From assembly GCA_025350445.1 (NCBI GenBank), contig JANXXV010000958.1, positions 1 through 7,178 of the forward strand: a stretch of 7,178 nt of DNA, written 5' to 3'. This DNA comes from Bryobacteraceae bacterium (GTDB lineage Bacteria > Acidobacteriota > Terriglobia > Bryobacterales > Bryobacteraceae). The first letter of the stretch is position 1. The number at the start of each line of letters is the position of its first letter. This document shows, in pieces, positions 1 to 6,420 of the stretch. The position numbers were made by a program, and so were the translations under genes. Below the pieces are notes generated by a model that ran no database searches, was not told the origin of the DNA, and saw only the letters and a program-made list of their open reading frames with translations.

Positions 1-510
1 CTAGTCAAAATCGTCCGTGACGCGACGAACGAAGTGTTTTCGACCATGCTCGGCAGCGAGCTTGGACAATGCGATGCCTACGTCGATACCGCTTCCCCCC
101 CGGCCGGAGACGGCATTCATTCTTTTGTCGGGCTGGCCGGAAGCTGGGTGGGAACGGGTAGCATTTCCTGCACCTCAGCGTTTGCCTGCAAGATATCCTC
201 TCAGTTCCTGATGGCGGAATACACTTTCGTCAACGAAGACGTACTGGACGCAATCGCCGAAATTACCAACATGATCATCGGTAATGTGAAGACATTTCTG
301 GAAGTGGATCTGGGGCCAATGGGATTGAGCATTCCAACCGTCATTTTTGGCCGGAACTTCGCATCGAGAACCGTGGGCACTTTCGAGTGGACCGTCGTGC
401 CCTTCGAGTTGGAAGGGGAGCGGATCCATATTCAAATCTGTCTGGCTCCACTCAAGGACTCCGTGAGGCCAAGGCCACACGTAAACGTCCACGAGCCGGT
501 TTTGAACTAG
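1..510 (+). CDS. cheX: CheX-type CheY-P phosphatase, 5' partial
   Basis: The reading frame is open from the first base of the window and stops at TAG 508-510, leaving 169 visible residues. The first visible residues (LVKIVRDATNEVFSTMLG) look like the usual N-terminal helix of CheX, so probably only a few residues and the start codon are missing. The signature is E87-x-x-N90-x-x-x-G94 (in EITNMIIGN, bases 259-285), the acidic and amide pair that CheX/CheC/FliY phosphatases insert into the CheY-P active site. Only one such motif is seen, which fits CheX rather than CheC. By family knowledge it is a cytoplasmic dimeric phosphatase that shortens the CheY-P signal. The last 15 or so residues (RPRPHVNVHEPVLN) form a proline-rich tail of unknown role. 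A second family member lies at 4919-5377. An internal GTG at 34 is in frame but would remove conserved helix residues, so it is unlikely to be the start. Confidence 0.85.
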   Translation, partial: LVKIVRDATNEVFSTMLGSELGQCDAYVDTASPPAGDGIHSFVGLAGSWVGTGSISCTSAFACKISSQFLMAEYTFVNEDVLDAIAEITNMIIGNVKTFLEVDLGPMGLSIPTVIFGRNFASRTVGTFEWTVVPFELEGERIHIQICLAPLKDSVRPRPHVNVHEPVLN

Positions 511-534
511 CTCAAACAATAATAGCGAGACAGC

Positions 535-541
535 AAAGGAG
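535..541 (+). promoter_or_regulatory. Ribosome binding site of cheW
   Basis: AAAGGAG lies 7 bases before ATG 549. It selects this start over an open frame that runs upstream through the cheX end to base 387 and would add 54 residues with no CheW similarity. The 38-base gap after cheX (511-548) otherwise shows no convincing promoter or terminator. Confidence 0.8.
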
Positions 542-548
542 AAAGTTC

Positions 549-1079
549 ATGAAAGCATCTGCCGGAAGTGTACTGGAAGATACCCGCAAAGGGGAAACGG
601 GAGTTCGGGCCGGAAAGTATCTGACTTTTCTGCTGGCTCGGGAGGAATATGCCATTCAGGTGTTGAAGGTGCGCGAAATAATGGGCATCCAGCACATCAC
701 CACCGTTCCGCAAACGCCGCCCGACGTGAAGGGTGTGATCAACCTGCGCGGCAAAGTAATTCCGGTTACCGATTTACGGCTGAAGTTCGGCCTGTCGGAA
801 ACCGAGTACACGCAGCGCACCTGCATTATCGTGGTGCAATTGCAGGGGGAGTCGGCGAGCCAGGTAGGCATTATCGTCGACGAAGTCTGTGAGGTTCTGA
901 ATCTGATCGAAGCCGACATTCAGGATACTCCCGATTTTGGCCGCGGCGTGAGCACTCCATATTTACTGGGAATGGCGAAGGTCAAAGGCAAGGTCAAGAT
1001 CCTGCTCGACATCGACCATATTGTCTCCGCGCAAGAACTCCACGGCATCGAAGCGATACTCAATCATCAGGGAGCGTAG
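549..1079 (+). CDS. cheW: Chemotaxis coupling protein CheW
   Basis: This is a 176-residue cytoplasmic scaffold protein of the usual CheW size. CheW bridges chemoreceptor tips and the P5 domain of CheA to build the signalling array; it has no catalytic activity. The CheW fold starts near residue 22 (AGKYLTFLLAREEYAIQVLKV). The family hallmark follows at about residues 60-81 (VKGVINLRGKVIPVTDLRLK and the next residues), then the second subdomain at about 92-160 with VGIIVDEVCEVL and the closing KVKILLDIDHI strand. About 20 residues precede the domain (MKASAGSVLEDTRKGETGVR) and look disordered. The start is chosen by the AAAGGAG site 7 bases upstream. cheA begins 11 bases after the stop, and CheA carries its own CheW-like P5 domain, the expected partner. 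No key feature appears missing, and function is assigned with high certainty from the family. Confidence 0.96.
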   Translation: MKASAGSVLEDTRKGETGVRAGKYLTFLLAREEYAIQVLKVREIMGIQHITTVPQTPPDVKGVINLRGKVIPVTDLRLKFGLSETEYTQRTCIIVVQLQGESASQVGIIVDEVCEVLNLIEADIQDTPDFGRGVSTPYLLGMAKVKGKVKILLDIDHIVSAQELHGIEAILNHQGA

Positions 1080-1090
1080 GCGAAATCAAC

Positions 1091-3148
1091 ATGCCGGAAA
1101 CCGTGAATCCTCAGGCTGTTCGGGCCGCCATCGAACAGCGGGTAGAAGCTCTCGCTATGCAACTTCTTATGGATGGCGAACAGACAGCAGACGGCCGGCA
1201 GTGGTCCGAAGCTTTGATCGGGTTGTCGGAGGCGGCGGAGGCGCACGGTCAGCGCGACATTGCCTCCCTTGCACGGGAGGTGGCTGGCGATGTTGCCGGC
1301 GCCCCGGAACAGGCGAGACAGTGTTTCGAAGCTGGAATTCTGCGGTTGCAGGAGACTCTTTTGCTGGCGGGAAAAGCCCCGAATCCGGATGCCGGACGGC
1401 CGCAAAAGCTCTCGCTCGATCGGGAATTGATCGGTGACTTCGTGATGGAGTCCAGAGAGCATCTCAACTCGATTGAAGGCTTGTTGCTCGCCCTCGAGCA
1501 GGACGCCCGCGACATGGAGGCGATTCACTCCATCTTTCGAAGCTTTCACACGATCAAGGGATTGGCCGGTTTCCTGGAGCTGGAATACGTGCAGCAGGTG
1601 GCGCACGAAGTGGAGACGTTGCTCGACCACGCCCGTGAGTCTCGTCTGGTAATTACTCCGCACGTGATCGATGTTGTTCTTGAGAGCACGGACTATCTGA
1701 ACCGGTGGATCAAGTTTCTGGACGAATCTCCCTTTGCCGAAGTTCCCGAAAACATTAGCCGTAACAAAGAACTGCTGCGCCGGGTTCTGGAAGCGGGCAA
1801 AGGCGGCGAGGCGCCGCAACCGGAGACGCCGCCGCTGTTGCTGGAACGGGATCTGGAACTGGAAATGGAAGTGGAAATGGGCTTGGAAGTGGACGCGGAA
1901 GAGATCGATACTCCACCGGCCCGTGCGGTGGCCCCGGTCGAATCCGCAACTGGACCCCGCGCCGAACCACCCGCCGGATCGAGGCGGTCCACGGTCATCC
2001 GGTCGGTAAAGGTCGATACGGAGAAACTGGACTATCTGGTCGATATGGTCGGCGAAATGGTGATCGCCCAATCGGTGGTCCGTCATGATCCGGATCTTGT
2101 CAACAGCCAGAAGACTCAACTGGTGCGGAATCTTGCCCAACTGGCGCGAATTACCGAGGAGGTGCAGCGCACCGCGATGTCGATGCGGATGGTTCCCATT
2201 GGTCCGCTGTTTCAGAAAATGGCGCGGCTGGTGCGGGACCTAACCCGTAAGTTTGGCAAGCAGGCGCAACTGGAAACCTTCGGCGAGGAAGTGCAGCTCG
2301 ACCGGACGATAGTCGAGGAATTGGCCGATCCGCTGATGCACATGATCCGCAATTCGGTGGACCATGGCATCGAGAGTCCGGAAGCCCGGCAAGCGGCGGG
2401 GAAGAACCCAATGGCCCGAATTGAACTGCGCGCTTTTCATTTGGCCGGGCAAATCGTCATTCAAATTTCAGACGATGGACAAGGTTTGAACCGAACCAAG
2501 ATTGTCGCCAAAGCGGTGAAGAATGGTCTTATCGCCGCCAATGTCAATTTGCCGGATGCCGAGTGTTTCAACCTGATTTTCGCACCGGGTTTCTCGACTG
2601 CGGAAATATTGAGCGATGTCTCCGGCCGCGGCGTCGGCATGGACGTAGTGAAGAAGCAGATTCAAAAGCTGCGCGGAAGCGTGGACATCCAGTCTACGGC
2701 CGGGCGGGGCACCGTATTCTCGCTCAAGCTTCCATTGACCATGGCGATCATCGATGGTTTGGTGGTTGGCGTGGGAAAAGAGCGGTACATCATCCCGATA
2801 TTCGCCGTGCGGGAAATGCTGCGGCCAACTCCTGAAATGGTGTCGACGGTGGAAGGGCGGGCGGAGGTTTTGATGGTGCGGAACAATCTGCTGCCGGTAG
2901 TTCGGCTATACCAGCGCTTCGGTGTCAAGCCGCGCTCGACCAAGCCCGAGGATACGGTTTTCGTGGTGACCGAGCACGATGGCAAACCGTTTTGTTTAAT
3001 GGTCGATGAACTGTTAGGTAAGCAGGAAGTGGTTATCAAGAGTCTGGGGAAGATGTTCCAGGGCGTATCCGGTGTGGCGGGAGGAGCAATCCTTGGTGAT
3101 GGCCGGATTGGGTTGATTCTCGATATGCAAAGCATGTTCAGGAATTAA
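1091..3148 (+). CDS. cheA: Chemotaxis sensor histidine kinase CheA
   Basis: CheA (685 residues) autophosphorylates on a P1 histidine using ATP, under receptor and CheW control, and passes phosphate to CheY and CheB. Domains in order: an N-terminal extension (1-108); P1/HPt at about 109-215 with phospho-His153 in SFHTIKGLAG; a linker (about 225-300) with an acidic repeat at 251-271 and a Pro/Ala-rich part; P3 dimerisation helices from about 306 (VKVDTEKLDYLVDMVGEMV); a P4 ATPase with N box HMIRNSVDHG (417-426, N421), G1 box DDGQGL (461-466), F-box region FAPGFS (497-502), G2 GRGVGMD (512-518) and GRGT (539-541 region); and a P5 CheW-like domain from about 550 to the end. All catalytic boxes look intact. 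A folded P2 (CheY/CheB-binding) domain is not evident in the short linker. The extension resembles a degenerate HPt. The start has no good Shine-Dalgarno at normal distance (GGGAG is 16 bases away), so coupling to cheW is likely. Confidence 0.96.
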   Translation: MPETVNPQAVRAAIEQRVEALAMQLLMDGEQTADGRQWSEALIGLSEAAEAHGQRDIASLAREVAGDVAGAPEQARQCFEAGILRLQETLLLAGKAPNPDAGRPQKLSLDRELIGDFVMESREHLNSIEGLLLALEQDARDMEAIHSIFRSFHTIKGLAGFLELEYVQQVAHEVETLLDHARESRLVITPHVIDVVLESTDYLNRWIKFLDESPFAEVPENISRNKELLRRVLEAGKGGEAPQPETPPLLLERDLELEMEVEMGLEVDAEEIDTPPARAVAPVESATGPRAEPPAGSRRSTVIRSVKVDTEKLDYLVDMVGEMVIAQSVVRHDPDLVNSQKTQLVRNLAQLARITEEVQRTAMSMRMVPIGPLFQKMARLVRDLTRKFGKQAQLETFGEEVQLDRTIVEELADPLMHMIRNSVDHGIESPEARQAAGKNPMARIELRAFHLAGQIVIQISDDGQGLNRTKIVAKAVKNGLIAANVNLPDAECFNLIFAPGFSTAEILSDVSGRGVGMDVVKKQIQKLRGSVDIQSTAGRGTVFSLKLPLTMAIIDGLVVGVGKERYIIPIFAVREMLRPTPEMVSTVEGRAEVLMVRNNLLPVVRLYQRFGVKPRSTKPEDTVFVVTEHDGKPFCLMVDELLGKQEVVIKSLGKMFQGVSGVAGGAILGDGRIGLILDMQSMFRN
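1842..1901 (+). repeat. In-frame hexanucleotide repeat in the CheA linker
   Basis: Ten consecutive six-base units, most matching TGGAAN with some diverged (GGGATC, TGGGCT, TGGACG, CGGAAG), run without gaps. Read in the cheA frame they give an alternating hydrophobic-glutamate stretch, residues 251-271 (LERDLELEMEVEMGLEVD and so on). Because the unit is six bases, gain or loss of units would keep the frame and change linker length by two residues. It lies between the P1 and P3 domains. Confidence 0.8.
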
Positions 3149-3156
3149 GGGAATGC

Positions 3157-3164
3157 AAAAGGAG
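3157..3164 (+). promoter_or_regulatory. Ribosome binding site that sets the cheR start
   Basis: AAAAGGAG lies 6 bases before ATG 3171. An in-frame ATG at 3153 sits directly in front of this site and would translate through it (MQKETA), so the site argues that 3171 is the true start. The upstream ATG has only a short GG-rich stretch around the cheA stop in front of it. Confidence 0.75.
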
Positions 3165-3170
3165 ACCGCA

Positions 3171-4025
3171 ATGGTCGCAGAAATTCCTGAACTGAAGCCG
3201 CGGGATTTTGAACTGATCCGGGATTTAGCGTATCAGAAGTTCGGGCTCGATCTGCGCCACGGCAAAGAGCGTCTTGTCTCTTCACGGCTTGGAAAGCACA
3301 TTCGAGCTGGCGGATTCGCTTCTTTTGACGAGTATTTCCGCCACGTTTCGAACGACAGCAGCGGCGAAGCGCTGATTGCGATGATCGATTCGCTGACCAC
3401 AAACCACACCAGCTTTCTGCGCGAGCAGCAGCACTTCCAGTTTCTAACGGAAACTGTGCTGCCGGCCTATCTGGACCGGCCGAGGATGGATATTTGGTGT
3501 GCGGCGAGTTCGACCGGCGAAGAGCCGTATTCTATTTTGTTGAGTCTGCACAACGAACTGGGAGCGCGCCGGACGCCGGACCTGAGAATTCAGGCGAGCG
3601 ACATTTCCACCCGGGTGCTGACGGCGGCGCGGAAAGGGATCTACAGCGCCGAGCGCGTGGCCGCGCTGCCTCCCGATTGGCTGAGACGATTCTTCTTGCG
3701 TGGAGAGGGGAAATCGCAAGGTTTCTACCGGGTGAAGCCGGACCTGGCATCCAAGATCGAATTTCGACGGGTGAACCTGATGGATCCGTTTCCGGATTCG
3801 GCGGCATACCAGGTTATCTTTTGCCGCAACGTCATGATCTATTTCGATCAGAAGACCCAGGAAGATGTAGTGAACAGGCTTGCCGGCTGTTTGGAACCGG
3901 GGGGATATCTTTTTGTGGGTCATGCCGAGAGTCTGACCGCGATCCGGCATAATCTTCAGTACGTCAAACCAGCCGTGTACCAGAAACCGGTTAGCGGGAC
4001 GCCAAACAAACGGAGAGCCATATGA
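3171..4025 (+). CDS. cheR: Chemoreceptor glutamate methyltransferase CheR
   Basis: CheR (284 residues from the chosen start) transfers methyl groups from S-adenosylmethionine to receptor glutamates, raising kinase activity during adaptation. The N-terminal helical domain covers about residues 9-75. TTNHTSFLRE (76-85) is the conserved junction motif. The SAM-binding domain shows IWCAASSTGEEPYS (108-121) and ASDIS (142-146). The region at about 172-200 corresponds to the beta-subdomain that in some CheR proteins binds a receptor C-terminal pentapeptide. FCRNVMIYFD (217-226) and LEPGGYLFVGHAES (241-254) complete the fold. The family's usual length is about 270-290. ATG 3171 is preferred over in-frame ATG 3153 because AAAAGGAG fits 3171. 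The last residues (KPVSGTPNKRRAI) form a short basic tail. The stop overlaps the cheD start as ATGA. cheA ends 22 bases upstream, so this gene is in the same operon. Confidence 0.96.
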   Translation: MVAEIPELKPRDFELIRDLAYQKFGLDLRHGKERLVSSRLGKHIRAGGFASFDEYFRHVSNDSSGEALIAMIDSLTTNHTSFLREQQHFQFLTETVLPAYLDRPRMDIWCAASSTGEEPYSILLSLHNELGARRTPDLRIQASDISTRVLTAARKGIYSAERVAALPPDWLRRFFLRGEGKSQGFYRVKPDLASKIEFRRVNLMDPFPDSAAYQVIFCRNVMIYFDQKTQEDVVNRLAGCLEPGGYLFVGHAESLTAIRHNLQYVKPAVYQKPVSGTPNKRRAI

Positions 4026-4540
4026 GCGTCACTCAAGTAATAGGGATCGCCGATTGTGCCGTGAGCAACGACCCGGATGCAGTGCTGGTCACCTACGCCC
4101 TGGGTTCTTGTATCGCGGTGACCGTTCATGATCATGTTTCCCGCGTCGGCGGGATGCTTCATCTGATGCTGCCGGAATCGAACCTCGATACCGCGAGAGC
4201 GCAAAGCAATCCCTACATGTTCGCCAATACCGGAATTCCGCTGCTGTTCAATCGCGCCTTTCAACAGGGTGCCGAGAAGAAGCGTCTGATTGTCCGGTTG
4301 GTGGGCGGAGCGCAGGTGATCGACGACGGCGGCCTCTTTAATATTGGCAAGCGTAATCAGTTAAGCGCCCGGAAGATTCTGTGGAAGGCCGGAATTCTGA
4401 TCCACGGAGAAGAGACGGGAGGTACGGTATCGCGCACCATAAAGCTGGAAGTGGGGACCGGAAAGCTTTGGGTGCGGGAAGGCGCTCAAGCGGGCCACGA
4501 ATTGGTGTCCGCGGCGCCAGCCGCAAGAGGAGTTGCCTAA
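4022..4540 (+). CDS. cheD: Chemoreceptor glutamine deamidase CheD
   Basis: CheD (172 residues) converts specific receptor glutamines to glutamates, creating methylation sites. In Bacillus and Thermotoga it also interacts with CheC. The catalytic residues are all visible: Thr24, Cys30 in YALGSCIAV, and His47 in GGMLHLMLP. Their spacing is the same as Thr21, Cys27 and His44 of the Thermotoga enzyme as I recall it. Further family features are ANTGIPLL (about 68-75), the glycine-rich VGGAQV and the IGKRN segment. The gene starts inside the cheR stop (ATGA), with a GGAG site at 4012-4015 six bases upstream. Its stop overlaps the cheY start (TAATG). The residues after about 155 (GAQAGHELVSAAPAARGVA) look unstructured. 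The phosphatases in this operon are CheX-like rather than CheC-like, so the classical CheC-CheD feedback may be absent or altered; that is inference. Confidence 0.95.
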   Translation: MSVTQVIGIADCAVSNDPDAVLVTYALGSCIAVTVHDHVSRVGGMLHLMLPESNLDTARAQSNPYMFANTGIPLLFNRAFQQGAEKKRLIVRLVGGAQVIDDGGLFNIGKRNQLSARKILWKAGILIHGEETGGTVSRTIKLEVGTGKLWVREGAQAGHELVSAAPAARGVA

Positions 4541-4926
4541 TGTCTTTGCGCATTATGATTGTCGACGATTCGCCCGCGATGCGGTCGTTCATCGGACGGA
4601 TTATTCAACTTTCGGGTCTTGACGTAGCGTCCTGTGTCCATGCCTCGAACGGATTGGAAGCGCTGAATTTGTTGCGCAAACAGATGGTTGACATTGTGCT
4701 GAGCGATATCAATATGCCGGTTATGGATGGTGAAAAGCTACTGCAGGAATTGGCGAAGGACGCCGAACTGATGAAAGTGCCGGTTGTGGTGGTGTCCACG
4801 GACTCGACCGATTTAAGAAGGAAAAGGATGCTGGAACTGGGAGCGAAGGGTTACGTGAGAAAGCCGTTTGCACCGGAAACTCTGCGGAATGAACTGGAGC
4901 TGGCGCTAGGAGGAACCCATGTCTAA
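4540..4926 (+). CDS. cheY: Single-domain response regulator CheY
   Basis: This is a stand-alone receiver domain of 128 residues with no output domain. It takes phosphate from CheA and carries the signal, normally to a flagellar switch; the target is not shown by this window. Receiver residues are complete: the acidic pair Asp9-Asp10 (MIVDDS), phospho-acceptor Asp56 in IVLSDINMPVMDG, Ser86 in VVVVSTDS at the Thr/Ser switch position, Tyr105 as the switch aromatic, and Lys108-Pro109. The start ATG 4540 overlaps the cheD stop by one base (TAATG) and has AGAGGAG at 4526-4532, seven bases upstream. A longer in-frame opening back to 4381 is overlap with cheD and is not expected to be used. The 3' end overlaps cheX2 by 8 bases, which pairs the regulator with its probable phosphatase. 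The assignment as CheY rests on size, motifs and operon position. Confidence 0.95.
   Translation: MSLRIMIVDDSPAMRSFIGRIIQLSGLDVASCVHASNGLEALNLLRKQMVDIVLSDINMPVMDGEKLLQELAKDAELMKVPVVVVSTDSTDLRRKRMLELGAKGYVRKPFAPETLRNELELALGGTHV
4908..4913 (+). promoter_or_regulatory. Strong ribosome binding site of the second cheX
   Basis: A perfect AGGAGG lies within the last codons of cheY, 5 bases before ATG 4919. It supports that start even though the gene overlaps cheY by 8 bases. It is the strongest Shine-Dalgarno match seen in the operon. Confidence 0.8.
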
Positions 4927-5377
4927 TGATGCGCGCGGTGCGGAACTGGAGGCAATGCTCGAAGCAGCCACCAGCGATACCCTGGAGACGATGTGCTTCT
5001 TTGGGGTGATGGGGCCACTGGAGGAAATGCCTGCCGGCGGGGAATGGATCTCGGCTCGATTGACTTTCCAGGGTGACGCGAATGGCGTTTTTCATTCCAT
5101 GCTGGATCTGCCCGCGGCGATGGCCATTGCGGCAAATTTTCTGGGAGAAGAGGCTGAGGATGTATCGCGCTCGCGCATGGAGGCGGTGGTTTGCGAACTG
5201 GCGAATATGATCTGTGGCTCGGTGTTGAGCAACTACAGGAAAGACGGGCATTTCGAGTTGTCGAGCCCGGAGATCACCGGCGCGGAAGACGAACAACCGG
5301 ATCAGGCAGTGCGGCGCGTGTTCGAGCTCGAATCGGGTAGCATCGCGCTTGCCCTGGATCTCCGCCCGCAGCCATGA
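4919..5377 (+). CDS. cheX: Second CheX-like CheY-P phosphatase
   Basis: This 152-residue protein has the single phosphatase signature E93-x-x-N96-x-x-x-G100 in VVCELANMICGSVL, the same arrangement as E87/N90/G94 of the first gene. Around it are features of the CheX fold: an amphipathic N-terminal helix (GAELEAMLEAATSDTLETMCF), a beta segment (ISARLTFQGDANGVFHSML) and a helix with AAMAIAANFLGE. By family knowledge it would dephosphorylate CheY-P. It shares little sequence with the first CheX outside the motif, and its end is more acidic (GAEDEQPDQ) before a final strand (SIALALDLRP). A strong AGGAGG sets the start, and the gene overlaps cheY by 8 bases and cheB by 4 (ATGA). It lies directly between cheY and cheB, the two receivers of CheA phosphate. 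One alternative is that it acts on the CheB receiver domain; the sequence alone cannot tell. Confidence 0.82.
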   Translation: MSNDARGAELEAMLEAATSDTLETMCFFGVMGPLEEMPAGGEWISARLTFQGDANGVFHSMLDLPAAMAIAANFLGEEAEDVSRSRMEAVVCELANMICGSVLSNYRKDGHFELSSPEITGAEDEQPDQAVRRVFELESGSIALALDLRPQP

Positions 5378-6420
5378 GCCGAAAAATCCGCGTGCTGATT
5401 GTCGACGACTCCGCGATTGTCCGGAAGATTCTCTCCGAGGCGCTTTCTTCGGAGGAAGACATCGAAGTTGTCGGCACCGCTCCAGATCCTTATGTAGCAC
5501 GGGACAAAATTCTAGCGCTGAGTCCGGACGTGGTGACGCTGGACATTGAGATGCCGCGGATGGATGGGCTCAGTTTTCTGAAAAAGCTGATGCGCTATCG
5601 TCCGACGCCGGTCATCATGATCAGTTCGCTGGCGCACTCGTCGTGTTCCGTAGTGCTGGATGCGATGTCTCACGGCGCCGTTGAAGTACTGGCGAAGCCC
5701 GGCGGCCCCTACTCGGTGGGAGAGCTGCGCTTGGTTCTTGCCAACAAGGTCCGGGCGGCGGCAAAATCTAAAGTGTCCGCGCCCGCGCCGTTACCAGCCG
5801 CGAATGGGATCGCGGCAAAACCGCTATCAGCCTTGCGTAAGTCATCTGCCGCGCTGATCGCCATTGGCGCTTCGACGGGCGGCACCGAGGCGATTCGCGT
5901 GGTGCTGGAACAGTTGCCGGAGGATAGTCCGCCGATTTTGATCGTCCAGCACATCCCGGCCGTTTTCTCGCGTGCCTTTGCCGGCCGGCTCGACAAGCTT
6001 TGCAAGGTGCGGGTGAAGGAAGCCGAAGACGGTGACGCGGTCTTGCCTGGCCAAGCCCTGATTGCGCCCGGCGACTTTCACATGATGTTGCGCCGCAGCG
6101 GATCTGCGTTGCGGGTGGACGTGAAAACGGGTCCCAGAATCTGCTACCAGCGACCGTCCGTAGACGTAATGTTTCAATCCGTCGCGGACACGATTGGAGG
6201 CGGCGCGCTGGGCGTAATTTTGACGGGGATGGGTTCAGACGGCGCCAACGGGCTGCTAAAGATGAAACTTAAGGGCGCTCGGACGATTGCCCAGGATGAA
6301 GCCACTTGCGTGGTCTACGGTATGCCGCGAGAAGCCGTGCAAGTGGGGGCGGTGGATCAGAGCCTGCCGCTTTCAAGGATTGCCGCGGCAATCTGCTCGG
6401 TGGTAGAGGTGCACGCCTAG
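5374..6420 (+). CDS. cheB: Chemoreceptor methylesterase CheB
   Basis: CheB (348 residues, family length about 350) is a phosphorylation-activated protein-glutamate methylesterase that resets receptors during adaptation; many also deamidate receptor glutamines. The receiver domain (1-125) has Asp11-Asp12, phospho-acceptor Asp57 in VVTLDIEMPRMDG, Ser84 in MISS at the switch position, and Lys108-Pro109. An Ala/Lys/Pro-rich linker spans about 126-157. The esterase domain (158-348) keeps the catalytic triad: Ser167 in IGASTGG, His193 in IVQHIP and Asp289 in LTGMGSDG. The start overlaps the cheX2 stop as ATGA and has no clear Shine-Dalgarno, so translation probably depends on coupling. The stop TAG lies within a CTAG palindrome shared with the convergent gene. 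With CheR and CheD nearby the adaptation set is complete. Nothing looks truncated. Confidence 0.97.
   Translation: MSRKIRVLIVDDSAIVRKILSEALSSEEDIEVVGTAPDPYVARDKILALSPDVVTLDIEMPRMDGLSFLKKLMRYRPTPVIMISSLAHSSCSVVLDAMSHGAVEVLAKPGGPYSVGELRLVLANKVRAAAKSKVSAPAPLPAANGIAAKPLSALRKSSAALIAIGASTGGTEAIRVVLEQLPEDSPPILIVQHIPAVFSRAFAGRLDKLCKVRVKEAEDGDAVLPGQALIAPGDFHMMLRRSGSALRVDVKTGPRICYQRPSVDVMFQSVADTIGGGALGVILTGMGSDGANGLLKMKLKGARTIAQDEATCVVYGMPREAVQVGAVDQSLPLSRIAAAICSVVEVHA
6417..6420. other. CTAG palindrome giving both convergent stop codons
   Basis: The four bases CTAG are read as TAG on both strands: 6418-6420 ends cheB on +, and 6419-6417 ends the aldolase gene on -. The two coding regions therefore overlap by four bases with no intergenic space, so any transcription terminator for either gene must lie inside the other gene's coding sequence. 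Confidence 0.95.

Noticed and set aside
511..548. Possible internal promoter between cheX and cheW
   Set aside because: The 38-base gap is too short and shows no credible -35/-10 pair; only the cheW ribosome binding site is supported.
1067..2140. Long open frame of 357 codons on the - strand, opposite cheW end and cheA
   Set aside because: It lies fully antisense to a well-supported kinase, has no recognisable motif and is the codon-bias shadow expected in this type of gene.
3153..3170. Upstream in-frame ATG as the cheR start
   Set aside because: The six added codons consist largely of the AAAAGGAG site that fits ATG 3171 with 6-base spacing.
4721..5500. Open frame of 259 codons on the - strand opposite cheY, cheX2 and cheB
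   Set aside because: It spans three real overlapping genes on the other strand and its Arg/His/Pro-rich translation resembles no protein; judged a shadow.
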